Position numbers and translations under genes: made by a program. Below, in pieces: positions 1-6,526 of a stretch of DNA of 34,685 bases. How positions within the stretch are numbered: the stretch's first letter is position 1; every line of letters starts with the position of its first letter. The notes under the pieces were generated by a model that was not told the DNA's origin, did not search any database, and saw nothing but the letters and a program-made list of their open reading frames with translations. The DNA is from a virus, in the IMG/VR virus record IMGVR_UViG_3300042900_000247, positions 1 through 34,685 of that record; one strand, 5' to 3'.

Positions 1-125
1 AACACATGGAAAATGTATTAAATAGAATAGAAGAAAGTTTTGAATATTTTTATTCAGATGATTATATAGTAGAAACAATAGATGATATGGAAATTGAATT
101 TACAGAAGATGGAGCAATATATTAA
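1..125 (+). CDS. 3' fragment (duplicate) of the 200-aa protein gene
   Basis: This is the last 41 codons and the stop (TAA at 123-125) of the gene that is complete at 34081-34683. It appears twice only because the contig ends overlap. It should not be counted as a separate gene. On the circle, the next rightward gene starts 10 bases after this stop. Confidence 0.85.
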   Translation, partial: HMENVLNRIEESFEYFYSDDYIVETIDDMEIEFTEDGAIY

Positions 126-127
126 TA
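1..127. repeat. Terminal overlap, left copy
   Basis: These 127 bases are identical to 34559-34685, so the contig closes into a circle of 34,558 bp. The length equals a common maximum assembly k-mer. I therefore read the overlap as an assembly-graph signature of a circular or circularly permuted genome, not as a short physical terminal repeat. The overlap lies inside the 3' end of a gene, which also argues against a real packaging end here. Confidence 0.93.
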
Positions 128-135
128 ATACTACC

Positions 136-300
136 ATGAAAGAACTTTCTAGCCTTAAATACCTTGTGAAATCAATAAATAACGAAATTACAAAGTTGTT
201 ATCTAAGCCTCATCCCTATTCATATGAGTCATTAAATGAGTTGATCAAATTAAAAATATATTACGAAAACGAATTAACAACAAGAGAAAACCAGGGTTAA
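136..300 (+). CDS. Hypothetical 54-aa protein
   Basis: Small, charged, probably helical protein (MKELSSLKYLVKSI...) with no domain I recognise. The frame is open back to 82, but I chose the ATG at 136 because it falls 10 bases after the stop of the preceding gene, while earlier ATGs lie inside that gene. A strong terminator hairpin overlaps the stop codon, so this is the last gene of one rightward transcript, or the last before a partial terminator. Function unknown; the Leu/Lys/Glu/Asn pattern is compatible with a short coiled coil. Confidence 0.6.
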   Translation: MKELSSLKYLVKSINNEITKLLSKPHPYSYESLNELIKLKIYYENELTTRENQG

Positions 301-314
301 ACCTGGTTTTTTTT
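287..314 (+). terminator. Rho-independent terminator of the rightward operon
   Basis: AAAACCAGG (287-295) pairs perfectly with CCTGGTTTT (302-310) around a 6-nt loop, and the T-run continues to 314. The stop codon of the 54-aa gene lies in the loop. This is a classic intrinsic terminator for rightward transcription. Confidence 0.85.
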
Positions 315-326
315 AAACCTTTATTT

Positions 327-482
327 ATGGATCAAATAGCTATTTTATATAATTGGATTGAAAATAATTACCAGAGCTTAGAAACGGCTTATAATTGCTT
401 AGATTATCCCAAACGCAAAGAAGTACCATTTGCTTTGTATTGTGTAGCTATGTTTTATAAACACCATACAGAATTGAATTAG
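327..482 (+). CDS. Hypothetical 51-aa protein
   Basis: An open frame from ATG at 327 to TAG at 480-482 encodes a protein starting MDQIAILYNWIENNYQSLET and ending in HHTELN. It is aromatic-rich and probably alpha-helical. It lies just downstream of the terminator at 287-314, so its expression needs read-through or its own promoter, and I see no clear promoter in the short gap. No family recognised. The amino-acid composition looks protein-like rather than random, but at this length the call is tentative. Confidence 0.45.
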   Translation: MDQIAILYNWIENNYQSLETAYNCLDYPKRKEVPFALYCVAMFYKHHTELN

Positions 483-509
483 TAACCTGATGAGCCAATT
501 TAAGGCGAA

Positions 510-537
510 ATAAGGCACTATTTTAATTTTGCCTTAT
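510..537. terminator. Hairpin between converging operons
   Basis: ATAAGGCA (510-517) is perfectly complementary to TGCCTTAT (530-537) across a 12-nt AT-rich loop. It lies between the end of the rightward genes (482) and the end of the leftward DnaA-like gene (568), where a bidirectional terminator is expected. The T-tract is weak on both sides, so efficiency is uncertain. Confidence 0.5.
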
Positions 538-567
538 CGTTACTTCAAAACATAATTTAAATCAAGC

Positions 568-969
568 CTATGCCGTTAAAATAGCCCTGCAGTTATATTG
601 ACTTGTCAGCATATTACATAAATCTTTAATATTGACGTTATAAGGTATAAATAAAGTCACTTTCGTGTCCCTACGAAAATCGTCTTTTATTATTTTATCA
701 ATGTCATGTATTAATGCTGTGTAGTGGTCATCTTTTATAGTTATCATATCATTGACCTTGCGAAGGCCATGAATTACAGTACTATGATCTTTGAGCCTCA
801 TGGCCTCACAAATTTCATATAATGTCATGTTAAGGTAATTCCTGGCAAAGTAAAAGTAAATATGGCGAGCTGTTACCATTAAACGGCTTCTATCTTTTCT
901 TAAGATTAACTCTTTATCCTTTCCTATTGCATTCGCTACTATATCTAGTAAATTCGCTTTATCTAACAT
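568..969 (-). CDS. Free-standing DnaA domain IV-like DNA-binding protein
   Basis: A 133-aa protein whose residues about 28-75 match the C-terminal DNA-binding domain of the replication initiator DnaA. It has the ARHIYFYFARNYLNMTLYEI helix pair followed by KDHSTVIHGLRKV (60-72), the counterpart of the DnaA signature GRDHTTVLHACRKI that contacts the DnaA box. The AAA+ ATPase domain is absent, so it cannot act as a full initiator. It may bind DnaA boxes in the phage origin or compete with host DnaA. Residues 80-133 are an extension I do not recognise. It is the last gene of the leftward replication operon, and a perfect DnaA box sits 29 bp before its ATG. Confidence 0.8.
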   Translation of the reverse strand: MLDKANLLDIVANAIGKDKELILRKDRSRLMVTARHIYFYFARNYLNMTLYEICEAMRLKDHSTVIHGLRKVNDMITIKDDHYTALIHDIDKIIKDDFRRDTKVTLFIPYNVNIKDLCNMLTSQYNCRAILTA

Positions 970-997
970 ATTACAATATTTTATATATGATTATACT

Positions 998-1006
998 TTA
1001 TCCACA
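998..1006 (+). promoter_or_regulatory. Perfect DnaA box TTATCCACA
   Basis: Exact match to the consensus 9-mer bound by DnaA domain IV, immediately after the AT-rich stretch at 967-999 and just upstream of the DnaA domain IV-like gene. Confidence 0.75.
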
Positions 1007-1015
1007 TTCACTCAA

Positions 1016-1080
1016 CAAAAACCTAACAAAAACCCCTTAACAGATGCACCAAAAACCCCCAAAAATCTGCCAAAAACCCC
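1016..1080. repeat. Phased CAAAAACCCC repeats
   Basis: CAAAAACCCC occurs at 1027-1036, 1050-1059 and 1071-1080, with a shorter CAAAAACC at 1016-1023. The starts are 11, 23 and 21 bp apart, close to whole helical turns, so a bound protein would face the same side of the helix. The complementary strand carries GGGG tracts. Confidence 0.7.
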
Positions 1081-1174
1081 TAGGGTACGCCAAATATCGA
1101 TTTTCGCCACTTTCCTACCCCCATACACATATTTTTATCCAAAAAAACACAAGACCACTTAGAATATTGAAAAA

Positions 1175-1276
1175 ATCGCGTCCCTCGCGTACTCGCTTTG
1201 ATTATCAACGACTTAACCCCAAAAAATCGCGTACTAATCGCGTCCCGATCGCGTACCAAACCCCAATATCGCGTAC
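1175..1276. repeat. Iteron array ATCGCGTMC (six copies)
   Basis: Copies start at 1175 (ATCGCGTCC), 1184 (CTCGCGTAC), 1226, 1237 (ATCGCGTCC), 1248 and 1268 (ATCGCGTAC). Start-to-start distances are 9, 42, 11, 11 and 20 bp, near multiples of one helical turn. CGCG is otherwise rare in this AT-rich genome. An inverted copy (GTACGCGAT, 1366-1374) lies in the 3' end of the adjacent primase-helicase gene. These look like binding sites for a phage initiator. Confidence 0.75.
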
Positions 1277-1293
1277 CCAACCGCCAAAAATCC

Positions 1294-3780
1294 CTAAAAT
1301 TCCACTCCATCAGACAAAAATTTATAGACCTTTTTGTTACCACTTGCCTTATCTCTCTTACTTTGGTACGCGATATTTAAGATAGTACACGATTCTTCGA
1401 CAGCTTTTGTAAATCTTTTGACAGAATAATCCTTTTTTTCAAAACCTGCCATATTTAAAAAATCGTTGTATAATTGTTCCAGACTTATCCACAAATCCCT
1501 ATCCTCACATACACCATTAAGGTAGTCCAAAAACTCCTCACCGAACTGTACACGCACTTGTTTTCTATGTAATTTGTCTGAATTTTCTACAAATTGCACT
1601 CCATGAATTAAATATCCTTGAACGCAGTCAAACATTAGATTGAAAAATCTGTTCCATTCATCTTTATCCCAATCTTCAAATAACTTGTGACCAAACTCAT
1701 CTTCAGGGGTCTTAGTAGTTCCAAAGTATGGGGCAAATTCAAACACTTTCTGCCTACGTTTAGCGTGATTGCCACTATTTGGTATTGTGTAGTTAGTGGT
1801 AAACATCACTTTTGGTGAATCTTTGTAAGGAATGAACAATTCATCCTTATTCTTCTTTTCGACTGTGATGCCTTCGGTAATAATTGAGTAAAAACCTTCA
1901 AAGTCTACATTCCTACGGGTATCTTCAATGGCTAGAATTCTTGTATCAAGATCAACTCTTTGGAAGGCGAAATTCTTGTCTACTTTAAAATTCTTGCCAT
2001 CAACACGAACAATATTTACCAAATACCCAAGAGCTTTTACAAAAATCCCCTTCCCTGTGCCACCACCAGTACTTTCATTCTCTGTTTCTTCGGCTAGTAT
2101 TATACTAAATGGCCTTGATGGGTCTTTATATTTATGAAGCATATACCCAATGATTGACAAAGCATAAACATACCTTTCAACTTCGTTATTACAAATGAGA
2201 GAAATAAACCTAAAATATTCAATCATATTTAAGTCAGACTCTTGATCAATTACAATGTAATGGTCAATTACCTGAGTTTTCCAAATAACTTTGCCAATTT
2301 CTCCGTAAGTCCTCAACCTAATTGAATCCTTAGTCACTTCAACCACTCCATTAATAAATGGGAAATAGGCCAAATCTTTGGTATCTGTAAGGAAATCTAA
2401 GTTTGCCCTATCAAAAAACTCAAAGAATGCATCACTAAACAAAATGCTCGCACCTTTGTAAATATGCTCTAATAAATCCTGCGGAGTTATACCTCCATCA
2501 AATGAATCAGGCAACCTATCAATATAATCCTTTATAAACCTCTTTATCTGCTCAGTAGAGGCTTCTTCCACAAAACCATCCTTTACCCTTACTAACCTAT
2601 AGATAGTCGAGGCTTGGTCATAGAAATAAAGCCTAAACCCACCTACTTCAGTTAGGAATACTTGCAGCTTGTATCTATTTATGGAAACTTGGCCTTTTTT
2701 ATCAATATCCCAAAAAGTCCTAATCTGATCACCCCATCGAGCATCTAGTTCTTCGACCATTGCTTGGGCATCTTCAATATCTTTGTTGTGGTTCTTAATT
2801 AGCAGCTTAACGAGTTCCTCTTTGGATGCTCCATCTTGCTTCTTTTCAAAAAGCTGGCGTTCAATTTTATCTCCGAAAGAGGTTTTTTTTTCGCCATAAC
2901 CTTGCTCAATTAAAGATTTGGCAGCAGCTTTAAAATCTCCGTTATGCTCTAGGATTGCATAAACAGCAGCAGGCTTATAACCTTTTAGAACTTGGAATGG
3001 GGTGTTTACGGAGAACACCGCAAATAGGTTGAGGCCTTTGTGGAAATTGCCTGATTGCTCGGAAGTTCCACCAGGTCTAAGAAAATAAACCCTATCACCG
3101 CCATTTTTTACTTTCTTCCATCCATTACGTTCCATCATTTCTACGAAGTCGCAACGTTTATTAAAATCTTCAAATGGAGATAGTCCGTAGTCTTTAGAGC
3201 TAGGTCTGTTGTGTGCTTCGATTGGCACTTCTTCAATAATCTCATTAAAAGACCTCATTATCTCAAACAATGCATCTCTTTCATCAATTGTAATGACATT
3301 TATGCCTTCTTGCACAAAAGTATAACCAAGTGATGGTGGAGCAACTACGTACCCTGCCTCACCTCTTGTTTCAATTATGCAATACTGCTTAATTTGTGGA
3401 TTGCTTGCTGCTTCTTGTTTTGTAGGCCATCTTTGGGCGAGCTTCTGATTGCCTTGGATTTCTTCGCACCTGTAGTAAAGATGGTAACCATTTGAACGAG
3501 TCTTAACAATATGCAGCTTTTGAAATATTGTTTCACTTATTTTGGCACTTATCTGTTCCCAAAGATTAAATGTTTCATATTTCGTATCAATATCAATGAC
3601 CTCTAACCCACCTGATATTGAGCCACAAATAACTGCAATGCCTTTAGCTCTGTTATCTTGCATTTGTGTAGCCAAGTCTGCCTCCGTTATCATTTGAGTT
3701 TGATAAATCTTCCAAGGAAAAATGGCTTGTTTGTTTTCGTTGACAGCAATAGTATTAATTCCTAGTTGTAAGTAATTCAT
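1294..3780 (-). CDS. Primase-polymerase / superfamily 3 helicase
   Basis: An 828-aa replication protein. The N-terminus is a bifunctional primase-polymerase (AEP) domain: DID at 63-65, the SNGYHLYY motif with His100, and the ETRGEAGYVVAPPS segment at 137-150. The C-terminus is a D5/DUF5906-type SF3 helicase: Walker A GGGTGKG at 572-578, Walker B RILAIED at 614-620, and sensor Asn in KVMFTTN at about 657-663. It should prime and unwind phage DNA at the fork, presumably as a hexamer. It lies directly downstream of the VRR-NUC gene (3-bp gap) and next to the candidate origin. An A9 run at codons 297-300 is a possible slippery site. Its 3' end contains an inverted iteron and a second DnaA box. 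Confidence 0.92.
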   Translation of the reverse strand: MNYLQLGINTIAVNENKQAIFPWKIYQTQMITEADLATQMQDNRAKGIAVICGSISGGLEVIDIDTKYETFNLWEQISAKISETIFQKLHIVKTRSNGYHLYYRCEEIQGNQKLAQRWPTKQEAASNPQIKQYCIIETRGEAGYVVAPPSLGYTFVQEGINVITIDERDALFEIMRSFNEIIEEVPIEAHNRPSSKDYGLSPFEDFNKRCDFVEMMERNGWKKVKNGGDRVYFLRPGGTSEQSGNFHKGLNLFAVFSVNTPFQVLKGYKPAAVYAILEHNGDFKAAAKSLIEQGYGEKKTSFGDKIERQLFEKKQDGASKEELVKLLIKNHNKDIEDAQAMVEELDARWGDQIRTFWDIDKKGQVSINRYKLQVFLTEVGGFRLYFYDQASTIYRLVRVKDGFVEEASTEQIKRFIKDYIDRLPDSFDGGITPQDLLEHIYKGASILFSDAFFEFFDRANLDFLTDTKDLAYFPFINGVVEVTKDSIRLRTYGEIGKVIWKTQVIDHYIVIDQESDLNMIEYFRFISLICNNEVERYVYALSIIGYMLHKYKDPSRPFSIILAEETENESTGGGTGKGIFVKALGYLVNIVRVDGKNFKVDKNFAFQRVDLDTRILAIEDTRRNVDFEGFYSIITEGITVEKKNKDELFIPYKDSPKVMFTTNYTIPNSGNHAKRRQKVFEFAPYFGTTKTPEDEFGHKLFEDWDKDEWNRFFNLMFDCVQGYLIHGVQFVENSDKLHRKQVRVQFGEEFLDYLNGVCEDRDLWISLEQLYNDFLNMAGFEKKDYSVKRFTKAVEESCTILNIAYQSKRDKASGNKKVYKFLSDGVEF
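1485..1493 (+). promoter_or_regulatory. Second perfect DnaA box TTATCCACA
   Basis: An exact consensus DnaA box inside the 3' part of the primase-helicase gene, in the same orientation as the box at 998 and 487 bp from it. The two flank the iteron array. Because the stretch also encodes ...LWIS... it could be chance. Confidence 0.5.
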
Positions 3781-3783
3781 TCT

Positions 3784-4056
3784 TTATAAGTTTTTATAGC
3801 AAAAAATCTCTATATCATCAACTGATCTAACAACCCTAGCAAAGCATCCATAAGCATTCAATACTTGTATTCTATGCTCTTGTAGGGGTGCAACAATACC
3901 ACTTTCTGTCTTAACTTCCAAAAATATGACGTTGCCTTTGCGGATGCACATAAGATCAGGTATGCCGTTCCAACTTGTTTTCTCAAGTTTTACTACTAGC
4001 CACCCAGACTTAGTTAGCTTATCTTTTATCTTTGTTTGTAGTTCTGATTCTTTCAT
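3784..4056 (-). CDS. VRR-NUC domain nuclease
   Basis: A 90-aa protein that is essentially one VRR-NUC (virus-type replication-repair nuclease) domain of the PD-(D/E)XK fold. Visible motifs are GIPDLM (31-36, Asp34), the strand FLEVKTE (45-51, catalytic Glu47 and Lys49), and PLQEHRI (57-63). Family members resolve branched DNA or act as structure-specific nucleases in phage replication. The length is typical for stand-alone phage versions. It overlaps the upstream gene by 4 bp and is followed at 3 bp by the primase-helicase, so the two are probably translationally coupled. Confidence 0.88.
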   Translation of the reverse strand: MKESELQTKIKDKLTKSGWLVVKLEKTSWNGIPDLMCIRKGNVIFLEVKTESGIVAPLQEHRIQVLNAYGCFARVVRSVDDIEIFCYKNL

Positions 4057-4478
4057 ATTACCTCAATTATTTTATCAATAAAATCTATTATTACTTCTGA
4101 TGGCTGTAATTCGCCATTGTATTCTACTGAGAAATCTACTTCCCATACTTTGTCTTTATCTCTGATGGTGTAAATCATTATTTCTCCTTCTATAGCATTC
4201 CCTGTATCAATGCCGTTATGTTTGGTAAATAGCATCTCTTGTTCGATGAAATTTACATCGTCTTTATCAATTCTCCAATTGATTTTAAGCATCATTGAAT
4301 CTAAAATTGATTCAATAGATTTAATGCCCTGTAAAGTTTGATTTATGTCAATGTGCCAAGAAATTAAATTGCCATCTTTCTTTGATGACCAATAATCAAC
4401 TTCTACATTGATTGGGAGATTTAATCCGTAACTAAGGTTTTCGCATTGTACCTCAAAGTCGTTTGTCTTGTAAGTCAT
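4053..4478 (-). CDS. Hypothetical 141-aa protein
   Basis: Soluble, beta-rich acidic protein (MTYKTNDFEVQCENLSYGL...) with no family I recognise. The frame is open back to 4520, but that start lies inside the tRNA-like element at 4494-4581. I prefer the ATG at 4478, which follows a short A-rich leader of the kind used elsewhere in this phage. The tRNA-like element ends 15 bases before this ATG, so RNA processing there would leave a very short leader. It overlaps the VRR-NUC start by 4 bp and belongs to the replication operon. Function unknown. Confidence 0.75.
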   Translation of the reverse strand: MTYKTNDFEVQCENLSYGLNLPINVEVDYWSSKKDGNLISWHIDINQTLQGIKSIESILDSMMLKINWRIDKDDVNFIEQEMLFTKHNGIDTGNAIEGEIMIYTIRDKDKVWEVDFSVEYNGELQPSEVIIDFIDKIIEVI

Positions 4479-4493
4479 AGTGGTTTTTTTTAG

Positions 4494-4581
4494 TGGGGCA
4501 AGGTAGGGAATCGAACCCACATTATCAACAAAGCTAGTATACTACTTCTATTTATTGTTGATAAAACCGCATTTCCTTGCC
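4494..4581 (-). ncRNA. tRNA-like element 1 (D-arm missing, long hairpin)
   Basis: Read on the minus strand, GGCAAGG (4581-4575) pairs perfectly with CCTTGCC (4503-4497) as a 7-bp acceptor stem, followed by CCA. A canonical T-loop (GGTTCGATTCC) sits at the standard distance, though the T-stem has only its inner 3 pairs (T-T and G-A mismatches at the outer two). No D stem can be formed; the linker contains GCGGTT. In place of the anticodon arm is a 9-bp perfect helix (4564-4556 with 4530-4522) capped by 25 nt. The layout recalls the tRNA-like domain of tmRNA or a D-armless tRNA. I see no credible anticodon. It lies between two genes of one operon. Confidence 0.55.
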
Positions 4582-4652
4582 GTTGTTAATGTGTTATATA
4601 TCCCACATTATCGTATGTAAAAGTGCTTTTTATTACACATTAAATGTCATGT

Positions 4653-4880
4653 TTATATATCAAAACTAACATTACTTTCAGACATCAATTCCCGCAGCTT
4701 ATCTCTAATTTCCTCATAAGCATCGTACTTATCTTGAGGCAAATCATCAGCAGCGTACTTAGTTTTTGCTCTTAGGTATTGGTCTAATTCCCAAAGAACA
4801 GTCCAAAAGTTTAGTGCATTATTTGCCAAATCGTATTCCTGCTGGTCATCGGGTAGGTTAAATTCTAAAATTGCTTTCAT
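4653..4880 (-). CDS. Hypothetical 75-aa phage protein
   Basis: Small acidic helical protein beginning MKAILEFNLPDDQQEYDLAN and continuing with WELDQYLRAKTKYA and a Glu/Lys-rich helix. Similar short proteins starting KxxLEFxLPxDxxE are common in phage replication regions, but to my knowledge none has a known function. It overlaps the upstream Cys-rich gene by 4 bp (4877-4880). After its stop there are 71 bases and then tRNA-like element 1. Membership in the replication operon suggests an accessory role, but nothing in the sequence shows it. Confidence 0.75.
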   Translation of the reverse strand: MKAILEFNLPDDQQEYDLANNALNFWTVLWELDQYLRAKTKYAADDLPQDKYDAYEEIRDKLRELMSESNVSFDI

Positions 4881-5071
4881 AACTTTTTTTTGTCAATCTT
4901 CGGCTTTACTATTTTTTCAATTATATGCTCCCAATAGTATCTACATTCCCCATCCTCATCTTTGGGACTGCTCATAAAATAGGATTGATATATATCAGGC
5001 TTTGAGGCGTATCGGTAACAGCTTTCTTTTAAGTTGCAATAGTGGTCTTTACACATTGTTATGTCTGGCAT
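4877..5071 (-). CDS. Cys-rich small protein, possible metal-binding
   Basis: A 64-aa protein with Cys7, Cys12, Cys18 and a distal Cys43 (pattern C-x4-C-x5-C...C) in MCKDHYCNLKESCYRY. This looks like a small metal or iron-sulfur site. Short proteins with this Cys spacing followed by YRY are frequent in phages, but I know of no assigned function. The C-terminus is very basic (KPKIDKKKL), which would suit nucleic-acid binding. It overlaps the 75-aa gene downstream and follows the SF2 helicase stop by 2 bp, so it is part of a tightly packed operon. Confidence 0.75.
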   Translation of the reverse strand: MPDITMCKDHYCNLKESCYRYASKPDIYQSYFMSSPKDEDGECRYYWEHIIEKIVKPKIDKKKL

Positions 5072-5073
5072 GG

Positions 5074-6303
5074 TTATAGTGTTTTAAAATATTCCAAAGT
5101 AAAATCCTTTTTGTCACATACCGCCTTATATACCTTATCCTCAATGCCACCTTCACTAAATATCCAATATATCTGAGCTTCTTTCTCTCTGTCTTTTGTC
5201 TGTAACCTAGCTCTAGCTTGCCAATAGCTTGTGGCTGAGAAGTCGATATTATAAAATACTAATGCATCTGCTGTGCTAAGATTAATGCCCTCACGACCTG
5301 CAACTATCTGCATTGCAATAACTCTGAAATTACCTTTCTGAAATCCATCGGGGTCAAATCCAAGGTCTTTGCCAAAGATAAATATCAAAATAGCCAATTC
5401 TGCACTAAACTTATAATATATTGCTATCTTTTTGTCTTTAAAATAGTCCTTTATAAATTCTGCTTTTGTGTAATCTATAACTTTTGCCTCCCTTTCAGGC
5501 TCATCAATAATCACAGATCCACTATAAATCTGATGCAGCTTCTGCATTAATTTAACTGCAGTATCAGCTAAAACTACTTGACCTTCGCTATTTTTAATAA
5601 TCTTATCAATCCTAAGCCTATTAGCCATTTTATAGGTAATGTCAGCCATTTTAACGTAAAGAATATTTTCTTGAACGAATGCCTCAAAACCTGCTTGTTC
5701 CTGTGTAAATGACATAAATAAATGCTTTGTTTCTTGGTCAATTAATATTTGGTTAGCGTTGGAATAATCGTTATGTGCTTTGCCACCAATCCATTTTTGT
5801 TTTACATAAACATATTCCTTTGCCCACTTGTAGAAATTAGTAAATTTAAAAAATGGGGAAAATGTTGAAATCCAAAACTGATGATAGATCTGAGAGAATC
5901 CTTCAGGTGTTGGAGTGCCTGACAAATAAATAATTGGTGTTGATGCACAAATCCTTTTTAATTCTTTTGCTCTTATTGATGGAGTAGGATAAGCACTAAT
6001 TGAATGAGCTTCATCTACTATTACTAAATCCCACCCATAATCTACATTGTGAAGTTGCTCGTAGTTAATGACACCAATGGTCATATCGTGAGCAAATGAT
6101 ACCGCTTGTTTAATTATATCATTTATGGCTTTCTTCTTAGTTACGAACAATACTTTTTTAGCTCCAAATTTATGTGCTGCTGATAAACTTGTTAAAGTCT
6201 TGCCAGTCCTTACTTCCATTGCTAGGTAAGCTATTTTATATTTTTTAAGTAAGTCAACAGCATTATTGCTTATTGATTCTTGGTAGTCCCTAAGTTCAGT
6301 CAT
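5074..6303 (-). CDS. SF2 DNA helicase (DEAH / SNF2-like)
   Basis: A 409-aa superfamily 2 helicase or translocase. It opens with a Q-like motif LRDYQ (4-8), then Walker A MEVRTGKT (29-36), motif Ia VLFVTKKKA, DEAH box VIVDEAH (94-100), motif III YLSGTPTPEG (126-135), and in the C-terminal RecA-like domain a motif VI-like YWQARARLQTKDR. Phage proteins of this size act in replication, recombination or repair of phage DNA. It overlaps the MazG-like gene by 8 bp and sits among nuclease and SSB genes, which fits recombination-linked replication. The exact substrate cannot be read from the sequence. Confidence 0.88.
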   Translation of the reverse strand: MTELRDYQESISNNAVDLLKKYKIAYLAMEVRTGKTLTSLSAAHKFGAKKVLFVTKKKAINDIIKQAVSFAHDMTIGVINYEQLHNVDYGWDLVIVDEAHSISAYPTPSIRAKELKRICASTPIIYLSGTPTPEGFSQIYHQFWISTFSPFFKFTNFYKWAKEYVYVKQKWIGGKAHNDYSNANQILIDQETKHLFMSFTQEQAGFEAFVQENILYVKMADITYKMANRLRIDKIIKNSEGQVVLADTAVKLMQKLHQIYSGSVIIDEPEREAKVIDYTKAEFIKDYFKDKKIAIYYKFSAELAILIFIFGKDLGFDPDGFQKGNFRVIAMQIVAGREGINLSTADALVFYNIDFSATSYWQARARLQTKDREKEAQIYWIFSEGGIEDKVYKAVCDKKDFTLEYFKTL

Positions 6304-6526
6304 TAAATTCTTTTTTTAGTCTTTCAATGTATAAGATAGCATCCATCAATTCTTCTTGCAAATGTGTAATCCATTGCAGATGTGATAAATCATCACGATT
6401 TAATGTAGTGCCATATTTTTTAATTCCAACTTCACTACGTTGCATAAACTTACCAATCACAGCATCTACTATTTTATCTTCTTGTTCTAATTTAATAAAT
6501 TCGTAGCACTTAGGGCATTGTTTCAT
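6296..6526 (-). CDS. MazG-like (all-alpha NTP-PPase) protein
   Basis: A 76-aa protein with an N-terminal CPKC pair and a helical core, VGIKKYGTTLNRDDLSH followed by HLQEELMDAILYIERLK. The EE-x2-DA arrangement and the KYG element match short phage proteins of the MazG/dUTPase-type all-alpha NTP pyrophosphohydrolase group, which hydrolyse nucleoside triphosphates. Only one acidic helix is obvious, so enzymatic activity is uncertain and it may act as a dimer or have lost catalysis. It overlaps both neighbours (8 bp and 4 bp) in the replication operon, consistent with nucleotide metabolism. Confidence 0.6.
   Translation of the reverse strand: MKQCPKCYEFIKLEQEDKIVDAVIGKFMQRSEVGIKKYGTTLNRDDLSHLQWITHLQEELMDAILYIERLKKEFND

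Larger units (their letters stand above)
967..1293. other. Candidate replication origin (non-coding)
   Basis: This 327-bp gap between the DnaA-like gene and the primase-helicase gene holds an almost pure A/T stretch (967-999, a possible unwinding element), a perfect DnaA box (998-1006), helically spaced CAAAAACCCC repeats (1016-1080) and an array of ATCGCGTMC iterons (1175-1276). Together with the flanking replication genes this is the arrangement of an iteron/DnaA-type origin. It also contains overlapping open frames on both strands, but these are low-complexity and unconvincing. Origin function is inferred from layout. Confidence 0.65.

Noticed and set aside
1044-1385. Rightward 113-aa frame, and an 87-aa leftward frame at 1080-1343, over the origin region
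   Set aside because: Low-complexity Pro/Lys/Arg product created by the C-rich repeats and iterons; overlaps the end of the primase-helicase gene; no start context. The repeats explain the sequence better.
4479-4520. Upstream start giving a 155-aa version of the protein at 4053
   Set aside because: The extra 14 codons lie inside the 3' half of tRNA-like element 1; the ATG at 4478 has the better context.
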